Shown here: positions 26,745-35,585 of the stretch, one piece after another
Layout: the number at the start of each line of letters is the position of its first letter
Position numbering within the stretch: position 1 is the stretch's first letter
NCBI GenBank assembly: GCA_965277435.1
Contig: OZ255821.1
Span: 2,170,001-2,234,000, forward strand
Length of the DNA: 64,000 bases
Reading direction: 5' to 3'
Origin: Bog-105 sp965277435
GTDB taxonomy: Bacteria > Acidobacteriota > Terriglobia > Bryobacterales > Bryobacteraceae
Translations under genes and position numbers: made by a program
The notes under the pieces: generated by a model
The model's input: the letters and a program-made list of their open reading frames with translations, nothing else
The model's database searches: none
Told to the model about the DNA's origin: nothing

Positions 26745-26834
26745 CGCCTTTTGTGGAACAGGCGTTTTCGCCTGTCACCGCAGCGGTGTACTGCCCCGGG
26801 ATGACCGCAAAGATCCCAAAACAACTCTGGGTTT
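26745..26834 (+). repeat. Hairpin-centred intergenic repeat, copy 1
   Basis: This ~90-bp sequence is about 80-85% identical by eye to 60753-60841. Both share GTGGAACAGGCG-x-TTTCGCCTGTCACCG, CTGCCCCG, TGACCGC and AAGATCCCAAAACA. The core ACAGGCG (26758-26764), TTTT, CGCCTGT (26769-26775) is a perfect 7-bp stem with a 4-base loop. It resembles REP-type palindromic elements; no function is known. Confidence 0.7.
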
Positions 26835-26873
26835 TTTGGGAGAGCCTGTTATCTTTTCTGCTTTTACTCCGCT

Positions 26874-26980
26874 CAAAAGCAAGCACAGGGGGTGCCCTCT
26901 GGGCCCGCCACCAAACAGAGGAACTTCAGCGGACTTGGGCGCGGGTCGCGAGTCCCTTGTGCTGCGCGGTTCCTCGGAAG
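26874..26980 (+). repeat. Dispersed ~100-bp repeat, copy B
   Basis: Shares AAAAGCAAGCACAGG, CGCCACCAAACAGAGGAACT, CAGCGGACTTGGGCGCGGGT, CGCGAGTCC and GGTTCCTCGGAAG with the copies at 16.8 and 58.4 kb. It ends about 65 bp before the start of the next gene. Unlike copies A and D, small indels put its coding-like blocks out of frame. Confidence 0.7.
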
Positions 26981-27045
26981 AGTGAGCCGGCGGACCGAAT
27001 CGTCTGCCGTTAAACGGGTAAAATCGAGAATGGCTCGGAGGAGCT

Positions 27046-28233
27046 GTGTTGGGGAGAAGATGCCTGCTCTTGCTTGCGCTGGCCGCCGGACACTTGGCGG
27101 GGCAATTGCCGCTATCGCCCAGGCAAGAGCGTGCTTTCTCCGCGGAGGTCGAGCAAAGCGAAACCGCCGGAAAACCGCTGCGCTGCCGGGTTGAGACCTT
27201 CAAGCCGTTTCTCGACTTTTCGTTTCGTTATGAAGTGGGTTACCTGGTCGAGTGCCCGATCGCTCAGTTCGACGGAAACAAAGCTGGGATTTCCACGTTT
27301 TTGCAGGTGCGCTCGAGTAGCGGAACCGTCACCAGATTGGGACAGGGGTTTGCCGTGCCGGCGATGCCGCCCGGCATGCGAAACAAAGTCAATTTGCGGC
27401 ACGTACAGTCGGACTTAGGTTTCAGCGGTGTGTTAGCGGTGGGCGAAGGCGAGTACGAGATAGAACTAACCGTGTTCGACGACCGGCATCGGAGCCACCG
27501 GAAACACTGGCACGCCAAAGCGTCACCGCACGGTCGCGAAATGCAAGCGGCTAACGCGTTGAAACCGGGCAGCGTCGCGGCGATTTCAGTGCCGCCCTGG
27601 GAAGGCACAAGCAGCGAGGGAAAGGGATTGCGCCTGACAGTTTTGCTGGATGCAGCGCCGATGTACCCGTTTTCGAAAAGTTTACGCGCCTGGGATCGAG
27701 CGTTCCTGCTGGGCAGTTTGTCGTCTTTGTTGCGCGGGCTGCCGCTCCAGTCGGTCCGGCTGGTAGCCTTCAACCTCGATCAGCAGAAAGAGTTGTATCA
27801 CGACGACGATTTCGATCGGACAGGTTTTTACCGGCTGAATCAGGCGCTCTCCAAGCTGGAGCTTGGGACTATTTCGTATAAGACGCTGGCGCGCGAGAAT
27901 GGCTGGGCGGAACTGCTGGCGAAGTTGGTACAGAGTGAGTCGGCGGCTAAGCAGCCAGTGGACGCCGTTGTTTTTATCGGACCGACGAACCGCATTAAAG
28001 AGAAGGCGCCGGAGTATTTGCGCGAGGCCGGTGGTAAGACGGATCTCCCTTTCTTTTATTTCGAGTACTATCCGTCGCCTGGGCACGAGTTTCCAGACAC
28101 AATCCAGTATTGGATAGATGAATTAAACGGCACCACTTATAAGCTGTATTCACCCGGCGATCTGGCGCTCGCGATTACCAAAATGCAAAAAGAATTGCGC
28201 AAGAGCGGGGCCTCGATTCAACTCAGGCAGTAG
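27046..28233 (+). CDS. Secreted VWA-like protein, Acidobacteria type
   Basis: A 395-residue protein with a signal peptide (LLLLALAAGHLAGQ). The N-terminal ~130 residues are beta-rich with paired Cys (PLRCRVETFKPFL and YLVECPIAQF). From about 185 to 390 the pattern GLRLTVLLDAAPMYPF, VRLVAFNLDQQKELY and PVDAVVFIGPTNR looks like a von Willebrand A-type alpha/beta domain, though the classic metal site is not obvious. I infer a periplasmic scaffold or adhesion role; function is unknown. Its 3' end overlaps the convergent nhaA gene by 11 bp. Confidence 0.7.
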   Translation: MLGRRCLLLLALAAGHLAGQLPLSPRQERAFSAEVEQSETAGKPLRCRVETFKPFLDFSFRYEVGYLVECPIAQFDGNKAGISTFLQVRSSSGTVTRLGQGFAVPAMPPGMRNKVNLRHVQSDLGFSGVLAVGEGEYEIELTVFDDRHRSHRKHWHAKASPHGREMQAANALKPGSVAAISVPPWEGTSSEGKGLRLTVLLDAAPMYPFSKSLRAWDRAFLLGSLSSLLRGLPLQSVRLVAFNLDQQKELYHDDDFDRTGFYRLNQALSKLELGTISYKTLARENGWAELLAKLVQSESAAKQPVDAVVFIGPTNRIKEKAPEYLREAGGKTDLPFFYFEYYPSPGHEFPDTIQYWIDELNGTTYKLYSPGDLALAITKMQKELRKSGASIQLRQ

Positions 28234-29620
28234 GTTGCTCGATTGCCGGCCGACTGGGATGACGAGTAGTTTGCAGAAGGAAGGCGGAGCCGATCAACCC
28301 GGCGCACAACGATGCGCTCAACACTCCCAGTTTTGCCATATTGAGTGCGGCGGCATATTTGAACGACAGGCCAGCCACGAACAGTGACATGGTAAATCCG
28401 ATGCCGGCGAGCCAACCGGCGCCGTGGATGTGACGCCAGGAGACACCTGGTGGCAGAGTCGCCCAGCCAGCGCGTACCGAGAGCCAGGAGGCCAAGGTGA
28501 CGCCAAGCGGTTTGCCGAGAAGAAGTCCGATCAACACACCGAGCGTGACCGGTTGGACAAACTTAGCGGCAAGATTACCGGATAAAGAAACGCCCGCGTT
28601 CGCAAGGGCAAATAACGGCATGATGACAAACGTCACCCACGGGTGCAGAGCGTGTTCAAAGCGGTATAGCGGAGGCTGGACGCGTTCGCAGGCATCCTCC
28701 AGCGATTCGATGGCGGCCTGCTGCTTGCCGTTGGTCAAAACGCTCGCGTTGTTCTTGGAAGAGCGTTCAAAGCGGTCGAGCATCTTGCGGCAGCGATTGA
28801 GGAAATCGCGCTGATCGATGGCCGTGCGAGCGGGAATGGTAAAGGCCAGAATGACGCCGGCGATCGTCGCATGAATGCCGGAGCGCAGCACAGCTAGCCA
28901 GAGGCAAACGCCCAGTAAAGCGTAAGGCAGTGGATGACGCACACCAAGCCGGCTCGCAAGGAAAAGCAGCAGAACAAAAAACGCAGCCCAGGCTAGATCA
29001 GGCAGCGAGAAGCCGGCCGTGTAGAAAACGGCGATGACGATGACGGCAGCAATGTCGTCGGCAATGGCAAGGGCGGCGAGAAACACTTTCAGGTTCGAAG
29101 GAATACGGTCGCCAAGAAGAACCAGAACGCCGAGCGCAAAAGCGATATCGGTCGCCATAGGAATGCCCCAGCCGTGAGCGTTCGGCGTGCCGAAATTGAA
29201 AGAACTGTAAATCAGCGCGGGCACGACGACACCACCCAGTGCAGCAAGGATGGGCAGCGCAGCTTTGCGAGGAGAAGCCAGTTCGCCGACGAGCATCTCG
29301 CGCTTGATCTCGAGACCCACCACAAAGAAGAAAAGCACCATGAGCAGATCGTTCACCCAGAAATGGAGATCTTGTCGCATGACGTGGCCGGCCACGCCGA
29401 TCTCGAGCGACGTATGCCAGAACGCTTCGTATGAGCTGGACCAGGGCGAATTCGCCCACAACAGCGCCGCTATCGCGCACCCGAGCAGGAGTAGACCGCC
29501 CGAAGCCTCGTTACTTGTGAACTGCTGGAAAGGGCGGAGAAGGCGAACGATGGGCGGCGGCTTGCGTATCAGTGTTTTCAGAGCTGGCGCAGGCGGAGCT
29601 TCGGCTTGGCTGTTGTTCAT
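28223..29620 (-). CDS. nhaA: Na+/H+ antiporter NhaA
   Basis: About 465 residues from ATG 29620 (a further open stretch to 29668 is less likely). Twelve hydrophobic helices. Functional aspartates are present: PMATDIAFALGVL (sensor/exchange site, like E. coli Asp133) and AIADDIAAVIVIAVFY (the Asp163-Asp164 pair). NhaA expels sodium in exchange for protons and controls pH and salt tolerance. A soluble loop of about 65 residues at ~290-350 (RKMLDRFERSSKN and EDACERVQPPLYRFEH) is longer than in E. coli, as in many environmental NhaA proteins. Confidence 0.93.
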   Translation of the reverse strand: MNNSQAEAPPAPALKTLIRKPPPIVRLLRPFQQFTSNEASGGLLLLGCAIAALLWANSPWSSSYEAFWHTSLEIGVAGHVMRQDLHFWVNDLLMVLFFFVVGLEIKREMLVGELASPRKAALPILAALGGVVVPALIYSSFNFGTPNAHGWGIPMATDIAFALGVLVLLGDRIPSNLKVFLAALAIADDIAAVIVIAVFYTAGFSLPDLAWAAFFVLLLFLASRLGVRHPLPYALLGVCLWLAVLRSGIHATIAGVILAFTIPARTAIDQRDFLNRCRKMLDRFERSSKNNASVLTNGKQQAAIESLEDACERVQPPLYRFEHALHPWVTFVIMPLFALANAGVSLSGNLAAKFVQPVTLGVLIGLLLGKPLGVTLASWLSVRAGWATLPPGVSWRHIHGAGWLAGIGFTMSLFVAGLSFKYAAALNMAKLGVLSASLCAGLIGSAFLLQTTRHPSRPAIEQPTA

Positions 29621-29730
29621 GAGCGGTGACCGGAGCCCGGGGGTTCTCGCGGCCTTCCTCCATTGCACCAGAAGGCAGAGTAGCGTGCTGGAAAATCGTG
29701 AGCGCGTTTGCGCGCTACGATGGCAGTGTT

Positions 29731-31815
29731 GTGAAACGCCGGTTTGTGTTCAGTGCCGCGGCTGTCACCTTCCTGATCCTGCTGAGCCTGATGATCTGGG
29801 AAGGTTCGTTCAGCTTTTCGTTCGGGCCTCCCGACGTACACGAAACGATTGTTCTATCCGGCGTTTCGATGCTGATCTTCGTTCTGGCCGTAACGCTCGC
29901 GTTCATGTTGTTCCGGACGAGCGTGAAGCTGTACATGGACCGCCAGAAGAATCGCGAGGGCTCGCGCATCCGTTCGCGTTTACTGATCGGAGCGCTGGCC
30001 CTGACACTAGCGCCCACCTTGTTCTCGGCGTTCTTCAATTACTTTGTTTTGAATCGCACTTTGAATAAGTGGTTCACACAGCCGACGCACGGCATCGAGA
30101 TGAATTTGCAGGATCTCGACAAATCCTATCGGGGCGAGGCGCAGGGAAGGGTGCAGGCGGTGGCGGACTGGCTCAGCCTGCTGCCGCAGACGCGCGCCAC
30201 ATTAGAGAGCGGGCATGTGGATGCGAATTTTTTCCGTCAGCTGGGTGAGAAAGCAGCACTGACGCAACTCACGTTGACTCCAAACGGAGGCGTGCCGATC
30301 TGGCTGTATCAACGCTTCGCTCGCTCGAACGCGCCGCCATTACAAGCAAAAGCGGTGGTGAACGACAACGGCCGCTTGCTCGGAGAGTTAACCGTGACGG
30401 CTACCCTGGCGCTCAATCCAGCCGACCGGGAAACGGCGATCCAGCGCTTCATGAACGAACAGAAGTATCTGGGCAGCCACAAAAAGTTTTACGAAGACAC
30501 TTATTTTTTGTTGATTTGTCTGCTGACGCTGTTTGTGCTGTTTTTTGCGGCCTGGTCGGCGCAGATTTTGGCCCGGCAGATCAGCGTGCCGATTTCGGCG
30601 TTGCTGGGCGCGGCCCAAGAAGTGCGGCGGGGTGATCTGTCCTATCGGGTGCAGGTGAGCGCGATCGACGAGCTGGCAACGCTGGTGCGCGCGTTCAATG
30701 CCATGACGAGTGAGCTCGAAGGCAATGCCAGTGAATTGGAAGCGCGGCGGCAATTCACGGAAGCCATTCTGGAAAGTATTCCCACGGGCGTAATTTCGGT
30801 ATCGCTCGACGAACGGATCGAACGCGGGAACCGGGCACTGCGTGCGATGTTCTCCGACGGCGCGGTGACTTCCGCCCGCAAACTGGAAGATCTATTCACA
30901 CCGGATGAACTGGCGGAGATTCGCTATGTGCTGAACCGTGCACGGCGAACGGGCGCGGCGGCTTGTCAGCTGGAATTAGCGCGCGCATCCGCTGTCTTGC
31001 ATCTGGCCGTAACGGTGGCGTCGCTCGAAGAGCAGCGCGGATTTGTGATGGTCCTCGAAGATACGAGCGACTTACTGCGAGCGCAGAAATCGGCGGCCTG
31101 GCAGGAGGTGGCGAGGCGGATCGCCCACGAAATCAAGAATCCCCTGACGCCGATTTCCCTGTGCGCGGACCGGATCGCACGGCAATTAAGGCGCGTTCCA
31201 CTGCCGGAGGAGGCGCGCGGAATTTTGGAAGAGTGCACGCAAACCATTCAGAGTGAGGTGCAGACAGTTAAGACGCTGGTGGACGAATTTACGCAGTTCT
31301 CCCGATTCCCGGCGGCCCAACTGTGTTCGAGCGACCTGAACGAAGTGGTGGAAAGCGCCATGGCGGTGTTCGAAGGGCGCTGGGACAGAATCGACGTGAC
31401 GTTGGCACTGCAACCAGGCATCCCACCGATCCTGATGGACCGCGAACAGATCAAACGAGTGATCGTAAATCTCATCGATAACGCAGCAGAGGCCATGGAA
31501 GACGCTCCGCTGAAGCGCTTGCGCGTGGCCACGGCACAAACTTCCACCGATACGATAGAGCTTTCCGTGACGGATACGGGCTGCGGGGTATCGGCGGCCG
31601 ATAAAGAGAAACTTTTCCTGCCGTACTTTTCAACCAAAGGGCGTGGCACGGGGCTAGGACTGGCGATCGTGAGCCACATCATCACGGAGCACCAGGCGCG
31701 TGTACGGCTGGAAGATAACCGGCCGGCCGGAACACGGTTTGTGATCGAATTCACCGCAGCGGCGGTCGAAAGCGAGATACTGACGCCGCTGCATCCGGCT
31801 ACTCTGAAGATGTAG
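29731..31815 (+). CDS. NtrY-like membrane sensor histidine kinase
   Basis: About 694 residues from GTG 29731; upstream codons are open but not signal-like. Three N-terminal helices and a long periplasmic loop precede a further helix (~residue 260-285), a HAMP domain (SVPISALLGAAQEVRRGDLS), a PAS-like domain, the H-box RRIAHEIKNPLTPISLCADR, the N-box INLIDNAAEAM-like VIVNLIDNAAEAME, then DTGCGVS and GRGTGLGLAIV. This layout is that of NtrY kinases. The response regulator begins 10 bp downstream. The signal may be nitrogen or redox state but cannot be told. Confidence 0.88.
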   Translation: MKRRFVFSAAAVTFLILLSLMIWEGSFSFSFGPPDVHETIVLSGVSMLIFVLAVTLAFMLFRTSVKLYMDRQKNREGSRIRSRLLIGALALTLAPTLFSAFFNYFVLNRTLNKWFTQPTHGIEMNLQDLDKSYRGEAQGRVQAVADWLSLLPQTRATLESGHVDANFFRQLGEKAALTQLTLTPNGGVPIWLYQRFARSNAPPLQAKAVVNDNGRLLGELTVTATLALNPADRETAIQRFMNEQKYLGSHKKFYEDTYFLLICLLTLFVLFFAAWSAQILARQISVPISALLGAAQEVRRGDLSYRVQVSAIDELATLVRAFNAMTSELEGNASELEARRQFTEAILESIPTGVISVSLDERIERGNRALRAMFSDGAVTSARKLEDLFTPDELAEIRYVLNRARRTGAAACQLELARASAVLHLAVTVASLEEQRGFVMVLEDTSDLLRAQKSAAWQEVARRIAHEIKNPLTPISLCADRIARQLRRVPLPEEARGILEECTQTIQSEVQTVKTLVDEFTQFSRFPAAQLCSSDLNEVVESAMAVFEGRWDRIDVTLALQPGIPPILMDREQIKRVIVNLIDNAAEAMEDAPLKRLRVATAQTSTDTIELSVTDTGCGVSAADKEKLFLPYFSTKGRGTGLGLAIVSHIITEHQARVRLEDNRPAGTRFVIEFTAAAVESEILTPLHPATLKM

Positions 31816-31825
31816 CGTTCGAGCG

Positions 31826-33190
31826 ATGCCGGTCAGCGAAGCAAAGATTTTAATCGTAGACGACGAAGCGAATATCAGGCAGTCTTTGCGCGGCGTATTA
31901 AGCGACGAAGACTACGACGCGACAGCGGTCGGCAGCGGCGAAGAATGCCTGAAGGCGGTCGAACGCGAATCGTACGATGCGGTGTTGCTCGACATCTGGC
32001 TGCCGGGAATAGACGGATTGACGACGCTGGCGCGGATTCAGGACATTCCGGTTGAGGCCAGGCCGGCGGTGATCATGATTTCCGGTCATGGCAACATCGA
32101 GACGGCGGTGAAGGCGACCAAGCTCGGAGCTTTCGATTTCGTCGAGAAGCCATTGACGATCGAGAAGGTGACCGTCGCGGTAAAGAACGCCGTGCAGCAG
32201 CGCCGCATGGATCGGGAGCTGCACCGTTTACGAGAAGACACAGCTTCGCCCGAAATCATCGGCGACAGTGTGCCGGTGAAGGCGCTTCGACAGCAGCTGC
32301 GGCTGATGGCGGGAACCAATGGACGTGTGCTGATCTATGGTGAAAGCGGCACCGGGAAAGAATTGGTGGCGCGCGCGCTGCACAAGATGAGCCCGCGAGC
32401 GGACGGGCCCTTTGTCGAGGTGAATTGCGCGGCTATTCCAGAAGATCTGATCGAGAGCGAACTCTTCGGACACCGGCGGACGAATCTGAACGGCACAATC
32501 GACCACAAAATCGGCAAGCTGCAGAAAGCACATGGCGGAACTTTTTTTCTGGATGAAGTAGGCGACATGAGCCTCAAAACGCAGGCGAAATTGCTGCGCG
32601 CGCTCGATGAGCACCGCTTTGAACCGGTGGGGGCGGCGCAATCTATTCAAGCCGATGCGCGGGTGGTGGCGGCCACCAACAAAAATTTAGAGCGCGAAAT
32701 CGAGAGAGGGAATTTTCGCGAAGATCTGTTCTATCGATTAAACGTCATTCCCTTCACCGTGCCGCCGCTACGCGACCGGGCCGAGGATGTTCCGCTGCTC
32801 GCAGCACACTTTTTGCGCGAATTTTCGCTGGCGTACGGGCGCAAACCGAAGGAGCTAAGCGAGGATGCGGTGGAGGCTCTGTCTCGTTATTACTGGCCGG
32901 GCAACGTGCGCGAATTGCGCAACCTAATGGAGCGAATCGTTATCTTGCACGGACAGCGCCGTATTGAGGCGCGGCATCTGCCGATTGACGGAACGCGGCG
33001 GCCGGAAAAATCAAGAGCCGAAACGTTCGGCAGCCTTCATGAGGTGAAGGAAGCGGCTGAACGGGACTATATTTTGCGAAAACTGGACGAGACGAGCGGC
33101 AATGTCACGCGGGCTTCGGAGTTGCTCGGGCTGGAACGCAGCAATCTTTACCGCAAAATGAAAACGCTTGGAATTGCGCCGAAGGAATAA
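31826..33190 (+). CDS. NtrX-like response regulator with AAA+ domain but degenerate GAFTGA loop
   Basis: A 454-residue regulator. A receiver domain (residues ~7-120) has phosphoacceptor Asp56 (VLLDIWLPG). The AAA+ domain (~145-385) has Walker A GESGTGKE (172-179) and Walker B GTFFLDEVGD. A Fis-type helix-turn-helix closes the protein (NVTRASELLGLERSNLYRKM). The sigma-54 contact loop, normally GAFTGA, is absent: the matching place (~217-225) reads RRTNLNGTI. It is therefore unlikely to remodel sigma-54 promoters in the normal way. It forms a pair with the NtrY-like kinase. Confidence 0.88.
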   Translation: MPVSEAKILIVDDEANIRQSLRGVLSDEDYDATAVGSGEECLKAVERESYDAVLLDIWLPGIDGLTTLARIQDIPVEARPAVIMISGHGNIETAVKATKLGAFDFVEKPLTIEKVTVAVKNAVQQRRMDRELHRLREDTASPEIIGDSVPVKALRQQLRLMAGTNGRVLIYGESGTGKELVARALHKMSPRADGPFVEVNCAAIPEDLIESELFGHRRTNLNGTIDHKIGKLQKAHGGTFFLDEVGDMSLKTQAKLLRALDEHRFEPVGAAQSIQADARVVAATNKNLEREIERGNFREDLFYRLNVIPFTVPPLRDRAEDVPLLAAHFLREFSLAYGRKPKELSEDAVEALSRYYWPGNVRELRNLMERIVILHGQRRIEARHLPIDGTRRPEKSRAETFGSLHEVKEAAERDYILRKLDETSGNVTRASELLGLERSNLYRKMKTLGIAPKE

Positions 33191-33240
33191 GCGAAAAACT
33201 TCCCACGCAGCGGGCGCTGCTGTTGCATCTCAAGAAAAGT

Positions 33241-34653
33241 ATGGCGGTAGAGAACGAGCGCATTTCGAAGCTGAACGAAGCTGGTGACCGGCCCGATGCC
33301 GAGTACGTTTTGTACTGGGCTCAGATGAACCGGCGAGTCGACGCGAACCATGGCTTGCTACATGCTGTTGAACTGGCCAATAAATATAATCTGCCGGTGC
33401 TCTATTACGAAGGGCTGACTTGCACGTACGAACACGCGAACGATCGCTTACACACGTTCATTTTAGGAGGCGTGGAGGAGACGGCGAAGCGGCTGAAAAA
33501 GGCGGGGATCGGTTACGCATTCTATTTACGTCGCAGGAAATCGGACCGCAATGATGTGCTGTACGAGCTGGCCAAGAAGGCAGCGGCTGTGGTGACGGAC
33601 GACTACCCGACCTTTATCGCGCGACGACATAATAGCCGCGTGCCGGAAAAGCTGGAAGTCGCCTATTACGTGGTGGATTCGAGCTGTGTGGTGCCGATGT
33701 CGCAGATCACGCAACGGCAATACGGAGCGTATACGATCCGGCCTCGTATCAACAAGGTATTGAACAAGTATTTGACGCCGCCGGATGCGCTGCGACCGAA
33801 GAAAAAATTCAACGGACCAGTTCCGAAATTCCACACCGAGGTCACACGCCAATCCATTCCGAAGCTGGTGGCGTCCTGCGAGATCGACCACAGCGTTGCG
33901 CCTTCCCTCTGCTTTGAAGGCGGACGTCTGGCTGCAGAAAAACTGCTTCACTATTTCCTGGAAAACAATCTGAAGCGATTTGCCAGAGAGCGCAACGAAC
34001 CGACTAAGCACGCTACTTCGCACATGAGTCCATACCTGCACTTCGGGCAGATTTCGTCGCTGGAGATTGCACTGGCGGTGCGGGAATACGCGCACGAGCA
34101 CAAGCTGATCGTCGAAGAGTATCTGGAGGAGTTAATCGTGCGGCGGGAACTGGCATTCAATTACGCCCGATTTGTAGAAGAGCCTGGCAATTTAATGAAC
34201 TTGCCGGATTGGTGCCGGCAGACGATGAAAAAGCACGAACATGATAAGCGCGATCCCGAGTATTCAGCCAAACAGATGACCGAGGCGCGAACCGGTGACG
34301 AGCTTTGGAATGCGACGCAGAAAGAGATGCTGCTGCGTGGCAAGATTCAAGGCTATTACCGGATGTACTGGGGCAAAAAGATCATACAGTGGTCGCGGCA
34401 GTACCAGGAAGCGGCGGACACGATGATCGATATTCACGCCAGGTACGCACTCGATGGGCGCGATCCCAATACTTACACCAACATCTTGTGGTGCTTCGGG
34501 CTGCATGATCGGGCCTGGGGCGAGCGGCCGATCTTCGGAAAATTGCGTTTCATGTCGCTCGAAGGCATGGAAAGAAAGACAGACACGGAGGCATACATCA
34601 AAGAAATTGGAGAGATGGAACGGACGGGTAAAGATCCGGCCATGGTAGCCTGA
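33241..34653 (+). CDS. phr: Class II CPD deoxyribodipyrimidine photolyase
   Basis: About 470 residues (a TTG at 33223 would add six). The N-terminal Rossmann-like antenna half starts EYVLYWAQMNRRVDANHGLL. The FAD half has the class II signatures EYLEELIVRRELAFNYARF, GKIQGYYRMYWGKKIIQWSR, DGRDPNTYTNILWCFGLHDR and ERPIFGKLRFMS. The enzyme uses blue light to split cyclobutane pyrimidine dimers in DNA. It lies 50 bp after the NtrX gene; the following epimerase gene starts 15 bp downstream, so they may be co-transcribed. Confidence 0.93.
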   Translation: MAVENERISKLNEAGDRPDAEYVLYWAQMNRRVDANHGLLHAVELANKYNLPVLYYEGLTCTYEHANDRLHTFILGGVEETAKRLKKAGIGYAFYLRRRKSDRNDVLYELAKKAAAVVTDDYPTFIARRHNSRVPEKLEVAYYVVDSSCVVPMSQITQRQYGAYTIRPRINKVLNKYLTPPDALRPKKKFNGPVPKFHTEVTRQSIPKLVASCEIDHSVAPSLCFEGGRLAAEKLLHYFLENNLKRFARERNEPTKHATSHMSPYLHFGQISSLEIALAVREYAHEHKLIVEEYLEELIVRRELAFNYARFVEEPGNLMNLPDWCRQTMKKHEHDKRDPEYSAKQMTEARTGDELWNATQKEMLLRGKIQGYYRMYWGKKIIQWSRQYQEAADTMIDIHARYALDGRDPNTYTNILWCFGLHDRAWGERPIFGKLRFMSLEGMERKTDTEAYIKEIGEMERTGKDPAMVA

Positions 34654-34667
34654 TTCTCGCTTCCCAC

Positions 34668-35561
34668 ATGACTTATTTAGTGACCGGCGCCACCGGTTTT
34701 ATCGGCAGCAAATTGGTTGAACAGCTTTTAGCGCGGGGTGACGCGGTGTATTATCTGGCACGGAAACGAAGCGAGAAATTGCCTTCACAAGCGTCGTTTC
34801 ATCCGTGGGTGACGAGTAACAAGCCCGAATTGAATGCTCTTTCGCGGATCGACGTGATCTTTCATCTGGCGGGCGAGCCGGTGGCGCAGCGCTGGACGGC
34901 AGCAGTTAAAAAACGCATTTACGACAGCCGGGTGGAAGGCACACGCAATCTGGTTTCGGCGATGCGCAGCTTGCAGCATAAGCCCTTTGCCTTGATTTCT
35001 GCTTCGGCGGTCGGCTACTACGGCGAGCGCGGCAACGACGTGCTAACCGAGGGAGAAAAGCCGGGCACGGATTTCTTAGCAGAAGTCTGTAAAGACTGGG
35101 AACGGGAAGCGTCGCGGGCGCGCGAGTTCGGCTTGCGAGTGGTGCCGATACGGACCGCGACCGTGTTGGGACGGAATGGGGGCGCGCTCAAGGAAATGCT
35201 GAAGCCGTTCCGCCTGGGCATAGGTGGCACTTTCGGCAATGGCAAACAGTGGATGTCGTGGATCCACGTCGACGATCTGGTGCGGATGTACCTGTTTGCC
35301 GCGGATAGTGCGACCCTCTCTGAACCGCTGAATGGCAGCAGCCCGCATCCGGTGACAAACGGCGAGTTTACCAAGGCGCTCGCCCATGCCATTCACCGAC
35401 CGGCGGTGATACCGATTCCGAAGTTTGCGTTGAAGCTGGTGCTGGGCGAAATGAGCGGGTTTCTGTTTACCAGCCTGCGGGTGATACCGAAGGCGGCGGA
35501 GAACGCTGGCTTTACTTTTGAATATCCGCAAGTGGAGAAGGCATTGGCTGCGAGCGTCTGA
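34668..35561 (+). CDS. TIGR01777-family NAD(P)-dependent epimerase (YfcH-like)
   Basis: A 297-residue short-chain dehydrogenase-like protein. NAD(P)-binding loop at the N-terminus (VTGATGFIGSKLVEQLL), active-site-like SASAVGYYGERG, and the C-terminal DUF1731 domain (ALKLVLGEMSGFLFTSLRVI) that defines TIGR01777. Physiological substrate unknown. It follows the photolyase by 15 bp; photolyase-epimerase neighbours are not rare, but no functional link is established. Confidence 0.9.
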   Translation: MTYLVTGATGFIGSKLVEQLLARGDAVYYLARKRSEKLPSQASFHPWVTSNKPELNALSRIDVIFHLAGEPVAQRWTAAVKKRIYDSRVEGTRNLVSAMRSLQHKPFALISASAVGYYGERGNDVLTEGEKPGTDFLAEVCKDWEREASRAREFGLRVVPIRTATVLGRNGGALKEMLKPFRLGIGGTFGNGKQWMSWIHVDDLVRMYLFAADSATLSEPLNGSSPHPVTNGEFTKALAHAIHRPAVIPIPKFALKLVLGEMSGFLFTSLRVIPKAAENAGFTFEYPQVEKALAASV

Positions 35562-35585
35562 ACACATCGGTGATGATGGTGACTG

